A stretch of DNA of 64,000 nucleotides from JAPOXR01 sp963664715. GTDB taxonomy: Bacteria > Pseudomonadota > Alphaproteobacteria > Rhodobacterales > Rhodobacteraceae. The notes beneath the pieces are model-generated. The model was given only the letters and a program-made list of their open reading frames with translations, did not search any database and was not told the DNA's origin. How positions within the stretch are numbered: the stretch's first letter is position 1; each line of letters opens with the position of its first letter. The stretch spans positions 553,074 to 617,073 of the forward strand of contig CAXXUY010000012.1 of assembly GCA_963664715.2 (NCBI GenBank), given 5' to 3'. Shown here in pieces: positions 8,159 through 17,560 of this stretch. Made by a program: the position numbers and the translations under genes.

Positions 8159-8580
8159 GAGTCCTGGTCCGTTTGATCAAATTGTCGAATTCAGACGGGA
8201 AATTAAGACCTTCCCCGCCGATAAATTGTTCGAGCACTCCTCGACAACATGCTGAACTCATATCATATTCTGGTCCCAACACATGCAAGCTACGTGAAGA
8301 ACTTGAACCCGGTTTGATTTGGCCTGTTCGGCCGAAATGATGTTGGACCGGCCGGATGACCTATCTGACTCTTGCCCGATATGTCTTGCAAATACCGGCC
8401 CGACTTGTTTCTCTGATCGATCCAGGATTTGCCTGGATATTGATCCTTGGATTCACCTCTCCGCGGGATTCGATCACAAATCCTGAACAACATGCTGTCC
8501 GAACCATGCCAGCCTATTGCCTAAACGCAGTGTAGAATGATACTGAACGGGCCGAATTCCAGCGAACCGGAAAGCACATC
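8159..8580 (+). promoter_or_regulatory. irr-fabA divergent intergenic region
   Basis: This 420-bp spacer is more AT-rich than the genes around it and should hold the promoters of irr (leftward) and fabA (rightward). A possible fabA -10 box is TAGAAT at 8533-8538; no convincing -35 was found. The 11-mer ACAACATGCTG occurs twice in direct orientation, at 8244-8254 and 8487-8497. No clear Irr iron-control element could be picked out by eye. Confidence 0.4.
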
Positions 8581-9087
8581 ATGCCGCAATTTCCATCGCA
8601 ATTCGATTACGAAGGCCTGCTCAAATGCGCTCGCGGAGAATTATTCGGGAGTGGCAACGCGCAACTTCCCCTGCCACCGATGCTGATGTTCGAACGCGTG
8701 ACGGAAATATCGGACAATGGCGGAGCGTTCGGTGAAGGCCACGCTGTTGCTGAACTCGATATCAGGCCCGATCACTGGTTCTTTTCATGTCACTTTCACG
8801 GAGACCCGGTTATGCCCGGTTGTCTCGGCCTCGACGCATTGTGGCAATTGACCGGTTTCAACCTCGGCTGGAGGGGATTGCCGGGAAAGGGTCGAGCCCT
8901 CGGTGTTTCAGAAGTCAAGTTCACCGACATGGTCACTCCAAAGTGCCGGCTGCTGACCTATATTGTGGACTTTACCAGGGTCATTAACAGGAAACTGAAA
9001 CTCGGCGTTGCTGATGGCCGAATGCTGGCTGACGGAAGAGAGATCTACAAGACCACCGCCATGAAGGTGGGACTGTTTTCGGAATAG
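8581..9087 (+). CDS. fabA: 3-hydroxydecanoyl-[ACP] dehydratase/isomerase FabA
   Basis: The 168-residue protein dehydrates 3-hydroxydecanoyl-ACP and isomerises the trans-2 product to cis-3, starting anaerobic-type unsaturated fatty acid synthesis. The hot-dog fold signature with the catalytic His and Asp is visible in HWFFSCHFHGDPVMPGCLGLDALWQ. Length matches E. coli FabA (about 172). It is the first gene of fabA-fabB-fabI; fabB starts 29 bp downstream. Confidence 0.97.
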   Translation: MPQFPSQFDYEGLLKCARGELFGSGNAQLPLPPMLMFERVTEISDNGGAFGEGHAVAELDIRPDHWFFSCHFHGDPVMPGCLGLDALWQLTGFNLGWRGLPGKGRALGVSEVKFTDMVTPKCRLLTYIVDFTRVINRKLKLGVADGRMLADGREIYKTTAMKVGLFSE

Positions 9088-9116
9088 CAAGCCAAATGCC
9101 AAAGAGGGAATAAACC

Positions 9117-10343
9117 ATGCGTCGCGTGGCAATTACAGGTATTGGCGTCATTTCGCCAATCGGAATCAACAAGGAGGAGGTTTCGACTTCCCTCCGGGAT
9201 GGTCGCTCGGGCATATCCTTCGCCGAGGAGTATGCTGCCAACAATTTCCGCAGTCACGTCCACGGTGTCCCGAATATCGTGCTGGAAGATCACCTCGACA
9301 AGCGCCAGTTGCGGTTCATGGGACCCGGGGCCGCATACAATTTCATTGCGATGCAGCAGGCTATCGAAGATTCCGGGTTGAACGACGACGAGGTATCCAA
9401 CGAACGAACCGGAATGGTCATGGGGTCCGGCGGCCCGTCAACATCCAACTTCTTTGTGGCGCACAAGGCTGTCAAGGAAAAGGGAAGTCCCAAGAGAATG
9501 GGACCTCTCATGGTCACGCGATGCATGTCGTCGACGAACTCGGCATGCCTTGCCACACCATTCAAGATCAAGGGCATCAGCTATTCGATTACATCTGCCT
9601 GCGCGACATCTGCCCATTGCATCGGCAATGGTGCCGAACAGATCAAGTTCGGGATGCAGGACATCGTGTTTGCAGGAGGCGGCGAAGAGATTGACTGGAC
9701 ATTGTCATGCCTGTTCGACGCAATGAATGCGTTGAGTTCGCACTACAATCATGATCCGCAGACAGCCTCACGTGCATTCGATGCGGACCGGGACGGGTTC
9801 GTGATTGCAGGAGGTGGTGGTGTTCTCGTTCTTGAAGAACTCTCCCGCGCCAAGGCCAGGGGAGCCAAGATCTATGCGGAAGTCACCGGATACGGTGCAA
9901 CCTCGGATGGCTTTGACATGGTTGCTCCATCGGGCGAAGGCGGTGAACGGGCAATGAAGCTGGCCTTGTCGGGTACCGGCAATCGGCAGGTGAGCTACAT
10001 CAATGCCCATGGTACATCCACCAAGGCCGGCGATGTGGTAGAAGTCGAAGCGATCAGGAGGATATTCGGCGAGGACCATATGCCGCCGATCAGTTCGACA
10101 AAATCACTGACAGGTCACTCGCTCGGTGCGGCCGGTGTCCACGAGGCAATATACTCGCTGTTGATGATGGACGGCCGATTCATTGCCGGGTCCGCAAACG
10201 TGTTCAACCTTGATGAGGCTATCCGCCCCGAAGAAATATCCACCGAAACCGTGGAGGATGTCGATTTTGACACGGTTCTGTCGAACAGTTTCGGATTTGG
10301 AGGAACGAACGCAACACTTGCGCTGAGCAGGCACGACGGGTGA
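9117..10343 (+). CDS. fabB: 3-oxoacyl-[ACP] synthase I FabB
   Basis: The 408-residue beta-ketoacyl-ACP synthase elongates the cis-3-decenoyl-ACP made by FabA. The Cys-His-His triad of the condensing-enzyme family is visible: Cys in TSACATSAHCIGNG, His in NAHGTSTKAGD, and His in KSLTGHSLGAAG. A C-terminal NSFGFGGTNATL is also present. Its position directly after fabA favours FabB over FabF. The stop TGA overlaps the GTG start of fabI. Confidence 0.96.
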   Translation: MRRVAITGIGVISPIGINKEEVSTSLRDGRSGISFAEEYAANNFRSHVHGVPNIVLEDHLDKRQLRFMGPGAAYNFIAMQQAIEDSGLNDDEVSNERTGMVMGSGGPSTSNFFVAHKAVKEKGSPKRMGPLMVTRCMSSTNSACLATPFKIKGISYSITSACATSAHCIGNGAEQIKFGMQDIVFAGGGEEIDWTLSCLFDAMNALSSHYNHDPQTASRAFDADRDGFVIAGGGGVLVLEELSRAKARGAKIYAEVTGYGATSDGFDMVAPSGEGGERAMKLALSGTGNRQVSYINAHGTSTKAGDVVEVEAIRRIFGEDHMPPISSTKSLTGHSLGAAGVHEAIYSLLMMDGRFIAGSANVFNLDEAIRPEEISTETVEDVDFDTVLSNSFGFGGTNATLALSRHDG

Positions 10344-11134
10344 GGCGCGACTTGCTGCTGAAGGGAAAGAAGGCGCTTGTCATCGGAATTGCAAACGAGC
10401 GCTCAATTGCGTGGGGAATAGCAAGAGCCCTTCACGGAGAGGGTGCGCAACTTGCACTGACCTATCAGAACGATCCGATCAGAAAACGTGTCGAACCCCT
10501 CGGCAAACAGGTCGACGCGGAAATCATCAGGCAGGCGGATGTTGGAGAACCGGAATCCCTCGACCTGCTCTTTGAAGCGATTTCGACGGAATGGGGCAAT
10601 CTTGACATCCTCGTACATGCAATCGCTTATTCGGACAGGACAGAACTGAACGGGCGGTTCATCGACACAAGCCGAGAGAACTTCACGGTTTCTCTCGCTA
10701 TCTCGTGCTATTCCCTCATCGATCTTGCCCGACGCGCCAAGCCGATGATGTCCGACGGTGGATCAATCGTGACCGTGACATTCCAGGGATCAAACAGGGT
10801 CGTTCCATTCTACAATGTCATGGGCGTTGCCAAGGCGGCCCTGGAGTCCACTGTTCGGTATCTTGCCAATGACCTTGGCTCAGACGGAATTCGGGTCAAC
10901 GCGGTCAGCCCCGGCCCGATGAAAACCCTGGCCGGTGCGGCAATCAGGGGCGCCCGGGGCACGTTTCGTCACACGGAAGCGAATGCACCGTTGGGGGGGA
11001 ACGCGTCGCTGGAGGCAATCGGAGGAACCGTTGCATATCTCTCATCCAGCCATGCGAGTTGCACGACCGGGGAGATCATCGCAGTAGACGGAGGATTTCA
11101 CATCCTCGGAATGCCGCAACCTGACCAGATCTAG
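10340..11134 (+). CDS. fabI: Enoyl-[ACP] reductase (NADH) FabI
   Basis: The 264-residue short-chain reductase completes each elongation cycle. Features are the divergent FabI nucleotide motif GIANERSIAWGIA, Tyr in SCYSLID, and the Y-x6-K pair in FYNVMGVAKAAL. VNAVSPGPMKTLA and a normal C-terminus (DGGFHILGM) follow. The start is GTG, overlapping the fabB stop as GTGA, which indicates translational coupling. The stop shares the tetranucleotide CTAG with the stop of the convergent VOC gene. In alphaproteobacteria this copy in the fabA-fabB operon is often a second FabI. Confidence 0.93.
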   Translation: MRRDLLLKGKKALVIGIANERSIAWGIARALHGEGAQLALTYQNDPIRKRVEPLGKQVDAEIIRQADVGEPESLDLLFEAISTEWGNLDILVHAIAYSDRTELNGRFIDTSRENFTVSLAISCYSLIDLARRAKPMMSDGGSIVTVTFQGSNRVVPFYNVMGVAKAALESTVRYLANDLGSDGIRVNAVSPGPMKTLAGAAIRGARGTFRHTEANAPLGGNASLEAIGGTVAYLSSSHASCTTGEIIAVDGGFHILGMPQPDQI

Positions 11135-11511
11135 GTGAGAGGCTGCGTCAGGCCGAACACGGCACCCGATGGATCCTGAATGATCGCAATTTTCCCGACG
11201 CCAGGTACATCGAAAGGCATGTTCTTGATCGTTCCACCGGTCGCCGTAGTCTTCTCGACGGCAGCATCGATGTCATCAACTGCAATATACGTCATCCAGT
11301 GCGAAGGGATTTCTTCGGGCAACTGCATGGCAACGGAATCACCGATCCCTGCAACCGGTTGGTCATCGAGATGTGCAATCGTGTAGCGTCCGCCCATTCC
11401 TTCCATATCCTTGTACGTCCAGCCAAGCACCTCGGAATAGTAGTCCTTCGCAGCCTTGAAGTCGCGTGTCATGAGTTCTGACCAATATACCTTGCCGTTC
11501 AGATTTCCCAT
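11131..11511 (-). CDS. VOC (glyoxalase/bleomycin-resistance) family protein
   Basis: The product is 126 residues from ATG 11511, which has AAAGGA about 8 bp upstream; the open frame extends further but without similarity. It forms one VOC domain: VYWSELMTRDFKAAKDYYSEVLGW, then WMTYIAVDDIDAAVEKTTATGGTI, then IIQDPSGAVFGLTQP. This is the layout of small single- or paired-domain VOC proteins similar to mycobacterial CFP30B. The reaction is unknown. It converges on fabI and the two stop codons lie in one CTAG. Confidence 0.88.
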   Translation of the reverse strand: MGNLNGKVYWSELMTRDFKAAKDYYSEVLGWTYKDMEGMGGRYTIAHLDDQPVAGIGDSVAMQLPEEIPSHWMTYIAVDDIDAAVEKTTATGGTIKNMPFDVPGVGKIAIIQDPSGAVFGLTQPLT

Positions 11512-11666
11512 CACGGTTATCCTTTCCTGAGTTTCTTCGCGCCGCTTCCCTATGTCACGCGTGCACCGGTTGGCAAGCACTCGTTGGGACTCCGCTACAG
11601 CTTGTCAATTCCAGTCCGGGCATATACGAACCTGCCGTTGTCGCCAGACCGAGAACAGAATTCGAA

Positions 11667-12344
11667 ATGCAGTGTGTTTTCGATGCTTATGGAACTCTAT
11701 TCGACGTTTCGGCCGCAGCGCGGCAAGCGGCACGGGAACCCGGGAACAAGCACCTCGCCGAGTGCTGGGAAGCTGTAGCTGCCAATTGGCGGACCAAGCA
11801 ACTGTCATACACCTGGCTTCGTGCTGTGACCGGTGCTCACACCGACTTCTGGCAAGTGACATGCGAGGCTCTTGACTGGGCGCTTGAAGCGGCCGGCCTG
11901 GACGGTGATGACAGGTTACGCGGCAGATTGCTTGATCTCTATTGGCAGCTTTCCGCGTATCCGGAAGTCAGGCAGGTCTTGCACGAACTCTGCAGCCAGG
12001 ACTTCTCGGTCGCCATACTATCCAACGGAACCTCTGAAATGCTGGAAGCCGCGGTCAGTGCTGCAGGACTCGCTGAGCTGGTTGGCACTATTCTGAGCGT
12101 GGAATCTGCAGGCGTCTTCAAGCCTCACCGGTCGGTCTACGAACTCGTCACATGCCATTACGGTTGCAAGCCGGCAGATGTCCTGTTCACATCGTCAAAT
12201 GGCTGGGACGCGTCCGCAGCTGCCGGCTTTGGATTCCGGTCAGTCTGGGTCAACCGTGCACACGAACCGGTTGAACGGTTGCCCTGGAAACCACATGCGG
12301 TGATCGAGAACCTGACGGGAATCCCCGAGCTGGCGAGAGGATGA
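11667..12344 (+). CDS. HAD-superfamily hydrolase, (S)-2-haloacid dehalogenase type
   Basis: The 225-residue protein has the HAD motifs in order: nucleophile Asp in VFDAYGTLFD, motif II Ser/Asn in AILSNGTSEML, Lys in AGVFKPHRSVY, and the acidic/Asn region FTSSNGWDASAAAGFGF characteristic of type II haloacid dehalogenases (SxxWDxxGA-like). These enzymes hydrolyse 2-haloacids to 2-hydroxyacids; some family members act on phosphate esters. The stop overlaps the start of the following hydrolase (ATGA), so the two are coupled. Confidence 0.9.
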   Translation: MQCVFDAYGTLFDVSAAARQAAREPGNKHLAECWEAVAANWRTKQLSYTWLRAVTGAHTDFWQVTCEALDWALEAAGLDGDDRLRGRLLDLYWQLSAYPEVRQVLHELCSQDFSVAILSNGTSEMLEAAVSAAGLAELVGTILSVESAGVFKPHRSVYELVTCHYGCKPADVLFTSSNGWDASAAAGFGFRSVWVNRAHEPVERLPWKPHAVIENLTGIPELARG

Positions 12345-13165
12345 GCATGAAGTCGTTTGCGACTTCGGACCAAACAGTGATCGCCTACGGTGACGATGGC
12401 AGTGGTCCCGTCCTGCTCTGCCTCGCCGGATTGACACGCAACTCCGCCGATTTCGAAAGGATGGCTGCCCACCTGTCTGACTTCAGGATCATCCGGCCAG
12501 ATTATCGGGGACGCGGCAGCTCCGCGCGGGATCAGGATTACAGGAATTACAATCCCGCCGTTGAAGCACGCGATGTCATAGAGCTGTTGGATCATCTCGG
12601 ACTCGAAAAGGTGCCGATCCTGGGGACCTCCCGGGGAGGGATCGTTGCCATGGTCCTGGCTGCGACCTGCAGGAACAGAGTCGCCCGCGTCATCCTCAAC
12701 GATATCGGTCCGGAGATCGAACAGGCGGGGCTTGACAGGATTGTCAGCTATCTCGGTCGCCAGCCCGAAGCAAGGTCACTCGACGAAGCTGCCAGGGACG
12801 TCGAAGCCGGCGCCGTCGGTTTCACCAACGTTTCTCGCGATCGCTGGATCGAGGAGTGCATGCACCGTTATTCGTTCGAGAACGGACGGCCGGCACTCAA
12901 CTACGACCCGAAACTCCGGGATGCCGTACTCGAGTCCCTTGACAGCACACCGGCCAGTCTGTGGCCATATTTCGAGGCTCTCGACGGAATTCCCCTGGCC
13001 CTGATTCGGGGAGAGAACTCCGACCTGCTGTCACGGGAGGTCATGAAGAGAATGCAGCAACGACGACCTGACATGGCCTGTCTCGAGGTCGCTGACCGAG
13101 GTCACTGCCCCTTCCTGGACGAGCCGGAGTGCATCGAGTTCATCCGCGATTTCGTGACTCGCTGA
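12341..13165 (+). CDS. Alpha/beta hydrolase
   Basis: The 274-residue alpha/beta-hydrolase-fold protein has nucleophile-elbow Ser in GTSRGGIVAM, oxyanion-region CLAGLTRNSADF, PDYRGRGSSAR, acid candidate Asp in RGENSDLLS, and catalytic His in DRGHCPFLDEP. It is coupled to the preceding dehalogenase by a 4-bp overlap, so they may act on the same compound. The substrate is not predictable. Confidence 0.88.
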   Translation: MSMKSFATSDQTVIAYGDDGSGPVLLCLAGLTRNSADFERMAAHLSDFRIIRPDYRGRGSSARDQDYRNYNPAVEARDVIELLDHLGLEKVPILGTSRGGIVAMVLAATCRNRVARVILNDIGPEIEQAGLDRIVSYLGRQPEARSLDEAARDVEAGAVGFTNVSRDRWIEECMHRYSFENGRPALNYDPKLRDAVLESLDSTPASLWPYFEALDGIPLALIRGENSDLLSREVMKRMQQRRPDMACLEVADRGHCPFLDEPECIEFIRDFVTR

Positions 13166-13189
13166 AGCCGCCTTCCCGACCACCGGAAA

Positions 13190-15679
13190 TCAACCGTCCT
13201 GGCGCAGAAGGGAATTCTCCGGGTCGAACGGGCTTTCCTCGGTAACAATTGCATCCCAGAGTTGATCGAACATCTTGACTTTCAAGCGGACGCCGGGTTC
13301 GGCCAGTTCGGGAGTGACGTATCCCATCCCGATCGAGCTGTCGAAATGGACGGAGTATCCTCCAGAGGTCAGTCTCCCGACCAACTCCCGACCATTGTAC
13401 AGAGCTTCCCTGCCCCACGGACAGGCATAGTCCGGCCCGTCAATGAGGAAGGTCGCACACCTGACGCGCACTCCGGTACTGAGCATGGCCTCCTTTCCGC
13501 GGAACTCCTTTGACAGGTCCACGAACCTGTCCAGGCCACCCTCGAGCGGGGTTGCATCGCGTCCAAGCTCGGTTCCAAAGGCCCTGTAGCTCTTTTCCAT
13601 TCTCAACCAGTTTTGCGCACGCGCTCCGAACAGCTTGAGGGAAAACTCCGTTCCTGCAGCTTCCAGCCGGTCAAAGAGATAGTTTTGCATTTCAATCGGG
13701 TGGTGCAGTTCCCAACCCAGCGAACCGGAGTATGAAACCCTCATTGCTCGAACCGGGCACATTCCCAATTCAATGTCTCTCACGGCAAGCCAGGGAAAGC
13801 GGCCGTTTGAAAACACCGTTTCGGGCGCGCTGTCACAGACTGCCAACCTCAGCAAGTCACGTGAAAGTGGACCCGCAACTGCGAATACGCCCCACTGGTT
13901 CGACACGTCCTGCACCTCGATCCAACCGAACTGGCCGTGCTTTTCCTTCGCGGCCTGGCGCAGGAAGTCGCCGTCATATGCAGCCCATGCGCCAGCCGAA
14001 ACCAGGTAATATTCCTCATCTCCCACCCGGGCGATCGTGTATTCGGTCCTTGTGGTGCCCGCTTCCGTCAGCGCATATGTCAGGCTGACCCGGTTGAGTC
14101 CTGGCAGCCGGTTGCAGGTGAACCAGTCAAGGAACTCCCCGGCCCCGGGACCGCTGACCCGATGCTTCGCAAATGCCGTTGCATCAAGCAGACCCACACC
14201 GTTCCGAACTGCCTCCGCTTCCTCCACGGCATATTGCCACCAGCCGCCCTTCCGGAACGATCTTGCCGAGCGGTCATCAAATCCATCGGGAGCGAAATAG
14301 TTGGGCCTTTCCCAGGCATTGACCTGCCCAAATTGTGCTCCCCTCTCTTTCATCCGGTCGTAGCAGGGGGCGGTCCGCAGCGGGCGGCAAGCTTCCCTTT
14401 CCTCATCAGGATGATGCAGGATGTAGACGTGCTCGTAGCATTCCTCGTTCTTTCGGCGGGCATATTCGGTCGTCACCCAGTCGCCGTATCGCTTGGGATC
14501 AAGCGAGGCCATGTCAATTTCCGCCTCACCTTCAACCATCATCTGTGCGAGGTAATGGCCTGTCCCACCCGCCGCGGTGATTCCAAATGAAAATCCTTCG
14601 GCAAGCCACATGTTTCGAAGACCCGGCGCCGGGCCCACCAGGGGGTTGCCGTCGGGAGTATAGCAGATCGGGCCATTGAAATCGTCTTTCAGCCCGACGG
14701 TTTCCGATGACGGGATCCTGTGGATGAGCGAAAGGTACTCCTCTTCGATCCTGTCGAGATCCAGTTGAAAGAGGTCTGCGCGGAACGAGCCGGGAACACC
14801 GAATTCGAACCTCGCCGGTGCGCCTCGTTCATAAGGTCCTAGTATCCATCCCTGCCTCTCTTCCCTCACATACCATTTCGCATCGGCATCCCTGAGTACG
14901 GGATGCTCGTCATTATCCTCGCGCCATTTGACGAGTTCCTTGTCGGGTTCGGTTACGATGTACTGGTGTTCCACGGGAACCGCCGGCATCTTGATACCGA
15001 GCAATTCCGCCGTTCGCTGTGCATGATTGCCTGTTGCCGTCACGACATGCTCGGCCCTCACCTCGAACCTTTCCTCGGAAACAACCAGGTTTCCACCCTG
15101 CTCCACCATGATCGAGCCCTTGACGACCCATTCATTGCCCGACCAGTCGAAGGAATCCACCTGGTGCCGGCGAAAGACCTCGACTCCGCGTTGTCTGGCC
15201 CCTTTCGCCATCGCCTGGGTCACATCCGCCGGGTTAATGTAGCCATCCGTCGGGTGATAGATGGCGCCAATGAGGTCATCGGTTCGGACCAAAGGATACC
15301 GGGACTTGATGTCCGACGGGGAGAGCCATTCATACGGAATTCCGACAGTTTCCGCGGTCGTCGCATAGAGCATGTACTCGTCCATGCGCTCCCTGGATTG
15401 TGCCATTCGGAGGTTGCCGACAACGCTGAAGCCGGGATCGAGGCCGGTCTCCTCTTCCAGTTGCTTGTAGAACCGGACGGAATAGTCGTGAATGTGACTT
15501 GTGGCATAGCTCATATTGAACAGCGGCAGCAGTCCTGCTGCATGCCAGGTCGAACCGGATGTCAGTTCGTCGCGCTCAAGCAATATGACATCAGACCATC
15601 CGGCCTTGGCCAGGTGATATGCAATCGCCGTTCCGACAGCGCCGCCGCCTGTGATCAGTGCTCGTACATGTGTTTTCAT
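13190..15679 (-). CDS. FAD-dependent sarcosine/dimethylglycine dehydrogenase-like protein with C-terminal GcvT domain
   Basis: The product is 829 residues. The N-terminal half (about 1-390) is a DAO-type FAD domain: ALITGGGAVGTAIAYHLAKAGWSDVILLER, then SGSTWHAAGLLP, where the His is the usual covalent-flavin position of this family. The C-terminal half is an aminomethyltransferase (GcvT) fold with GLLDATAFAKHRVSGPGA, SYSGSLGWELHHP and KSYRAFGTELGRD. The layout and length match dimethylglycine/sarcosine dehydrogenases, which demethylate N-methyl amines and pass formaldehyde to tetrahydrofolate. It converges on the alpha/beta hydrolase and stands alone. Confidence 0.92.
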   Translation of the reverse strand: MKTHVRALITGGGAVGTAIAYHLAKAGWSDVILLERDELTSGSTWHAAGLLPLFNMSYATSHIHDYSVRFYKQLEEETGLDPGFSVVGNLRMAQSRERMDEYMLYATTAETVGIPYEWLSPSDIKSRYPLVRTDDLIGAIYHPTDGYINPADVTQAMAKGARQRGVEVFRRHQVDSFDWSGNEWVVKGSIMVEQGGNLVVSEERFEVRAEHVVTATGNHAQRTAELLGIKMPAVPVEHQYIVTEPDKELVKWREDNDEHPVLRDADAKWYVREERQGWILGPYERGAPARFEFGVPGSFRADLFQLDLDRIEEEYLSLIHRIPSSETVGLKDDFNGPICYTPDGNPLVGPAPGLRNMWLAEGFSFGITAAGGTGHYLAQMMVEGEAEIDMASLDPKRYGDWVTTEYARRKNEECYEHVYILHHPDEEREACRPLRTAPCYDRMKERGAQFGQVNAWERPNYFAPDGFDDRSARSFRKGGWWQYAVEEAEAVRNGVGLLDATAFAKHRVSGPGAGEFLDWFTCNRLPGLNRVSLTYALTEAGTTRTEYTIARVGDEEYYLVSAGAWAAYDGDFLRQAAKEKHGQFGWIEVQDVSNQWGVFAVAGPLSRDLLRLAVCDSAPETVFSNGRFPWLAVRDIELGMCPVRAMRVSYSGSLGWELHHPIEMQNYLFDRLEAAGTEFSLKLFGARAQNWLRMEKSYRAFGTELGRDATPLEGGLDRFVDLSKEFRGKEAMLSTGVRVRCATFLIDGPDYACPWGREALYNGRELVGRLTSGGYSVHFDSSIGMGYVTPELAEPGVRLKVKMFDQLWDAIVTEESPFDPENSLLRQDG

Positions 15680-16141
15680 GCTTGCTCTTCAGCCTCCGAA
15701 TTTGCGCTGTCGATGGTCATTTTGGACCAGGACTCCCGCAAGTTGTTCCACTGGCCGGTGACCCGGCCCAGTGCCGCCGCCAATAGTTCTGCCATCCAGC
15801 TGCTCCAGCCCGCCGGTCCGCAGCAAGTTGCGCAAAAAGTGCGCCTACCAGAATGGCCATTCAGATCAAGCCTGTCAAAACCGCATTGCACAACAATCCT
15901 GCCTCAATGGCGAGTTAAGCGCATACGACCACAAACAGACCGCCCTACACCAGATCTCCTGCGCCGCGGGCAGGCAAGCAACCTACTCTCGCATCTTCCT
16001 GCAACAGCAGCTGTCCGGACATGGCTTCCGGGAAGGGATCGCATAGCCAACCGGCAGCTGTGCGATGGAAACGAGGGCTGACCGTGGCATCGGCAACAGC
16101 CTGCGGTAACAGCGCCGCTTGCAAGCCAGGAGATCAGGGCA
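15680..16141 (-). other. 460 bp without a recognisable gene
   Basis: Only short frames without family resemblance occur. The region separates the DMGDH-like gene from the end of the COG2907-type gene and should contain the promoter of the former. Confidence 0.4.
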
Positions 16142-17560
16142 TCACCCCAACCCGCTACCGTCAGCAGGACTCTCAGATCTCGCCTTCCTGAAACGCCAAC
16201 CGTACATCATGCGGCCGTAAAAGTTGAACCAGCTCCTCGCCTCAGGATCCCGAAACGGATAGTCCGCTCCCATCTGTCTTGCTGTCACAAGTCCGGAAAC
16301 GAAGCAGGTTTCCTGGCTGTTGATCAATGTGTGCGCGCCACAGTGCCATGACCTTCGCTTGCCCTGAATGAACCGGAAACAATGGATCAGCAGGGCGACG
16401 TGACGTACGTCGTGCACAATGTGCTGAAACCACCACTTCTTGACCACCTTTTGTTCATCAATCAGGCTGACGGGATTGTAGGTGACCAGACATGGCTTGT
16501 CCGACCTCCCGGCCCAGGGCTGCTGGTTGTGCATGATGTAGGTAATCTCGTAATTGTCGGGCCTGGCGCCGTATTGCTCGATGTGGTTGCTTCTGGTCGC
16601 AAGCGGGTTGGCTTCATTGTCCGGCAGAACCGAAGCGTCAGAATGCACGACCGTGTGGTTGTGCAGCTCACTTTCGTACCGGATTGCTGACAGCAGCCAG
16701 CGCTCAAGGAGGTTCGGCCTGTCCAGGATCATGAGGGCCTGGTTTGCATTGCATGAGAACACGACGTCATCAAACCGTTCGGAGATCCCGGCCTCATCCT
16801 CGATGATCACGCAGTCCCGTTGCCGGAACACCTTCCTGACCGGCCGCTCGAGGCAGATCCTTTCCCTGAAGCCGGCCGACAATTCCTCGTAGATTCGACG
16901 AGTCCCCTGGTCCCAGGTCTGCATGGGTGTCGCGGATTCAATATCGAAGAACTCCAGATAGCGCGAAAACAGCGATGCGGGCATGTCGAACACATTCGTG
17001 GCCATCAGGAAATTCACGAACATGGGCTTGAGTATCTTGTACCTGAAATCGCCCGAAAATCCGCCCAAATTGAGAAGTGTCCCCATGCTGACATAATTGA
17101 AAGGATTGACGAAACCGAGCAATTTCGACCTGGTCCGATTGAGCCTGCCGAATAGTTCCAGCCACCTCAGCATCCACTGGAACTTCTCGATTTCGGATTG
17201 GCACTGCCGCCTGATATCGGAGTCGAGATCGTGGGCGTAGATGCCCTCGCGATACTTCACACTGTAGTTGAATTCGGTATCGACCAACTCAATGCCGAAT
17301 TTTCGCATCAGCAGTACAACGTGATGGTAGACAGAAGGAATTAGCGCCGTAACCGAAACATCGAACGGTATGGACGTCCCATCGTCCTGCGGCATGTCGA
17401 CGGTGATGGCATTGCCGCCAAGCTGGGCCTGCGCTTCAAACAGCCGAAAATCGAAACGGTCCGGATGCCGATGCAGTGCCCAGGCCACTCCCAGACCCGA
17501 GATTCCAGCCCCGATTATTGCGACCCTTCTTGGCCTTCCCTTTTGCACAGACCTGTTCAT
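16142..17560 (-). CDS. NAD(P)/FAD-dependent amine-oxidase-like flavoprotein (COG2907 type)
   Basis: The product is 472 residues from ATG 17560; the frame is open 240 bp further up but without similarity, and GAAAGCGG lies before this ATG. The FAD motif is RVAIIGAGISGLGVAWAL, then LFEAQAQLGGNAITVD. Later come ESELHNHTVVHSDASVLPDNE, LVTYNP and RRSWHCGAHTLIN..ETCFVSGLVTARQMG. These are landmarks of COG2907, whose genes often sit with cyclopropane-fatty-acid synthase or lipid-modifying genes. The substrate is unknown. It is divergent from the Rieske oxygenase gene, with 424 bp between starts. Confidence 0.85.
   Translation of the reverse strand: MNRSVQKGRPRRVAIIGAGISGLGVAWALHRHPDRFDFRLFEAQAQLGGNAITVDMPQDDGTSIPFDVSVTALIPSVYHHVVLLMRKFGIELVDTEFNYSVKYREGIYAHDLDSDIRRQCQSEIEKFQWMLRWLELFGRLNRTRSKLLGFVNPFNYVSMGTLLNLGGFSGDFRYKILKPMFVNFLMATNVFDMPASLFSRYLEFFDIESATPMQTWDQGTRRIYEELSAGFRERICLERPVRKVFRQRDCVIIEDEAGISERFDDVVFSCNANQALMILDRPNLLERWLLSAIRYESELHNHTVVHSDASVLPDNEANPLATRSNHIEQYGARPDNYEITYIMHNQQPWAGRSDKPCLVTYNPVSLIDEQKVVKKWWFQHIVHDVRHVALLIHCFRFIQGKRRSWHCGAHTLINSQETCFVSGLVTARQMGADYPFRDPEARSWFNFYGRMMYGWRFRKARSESPADGSGLG

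Noticed and set aside
14903..16081. Plus-strand frame of 392 codons opposite the dimethylglycine dehydrogenase-like gene
   Set aside because: Antisense shadow; the minus-strand protein has full family motifs over the same bases.
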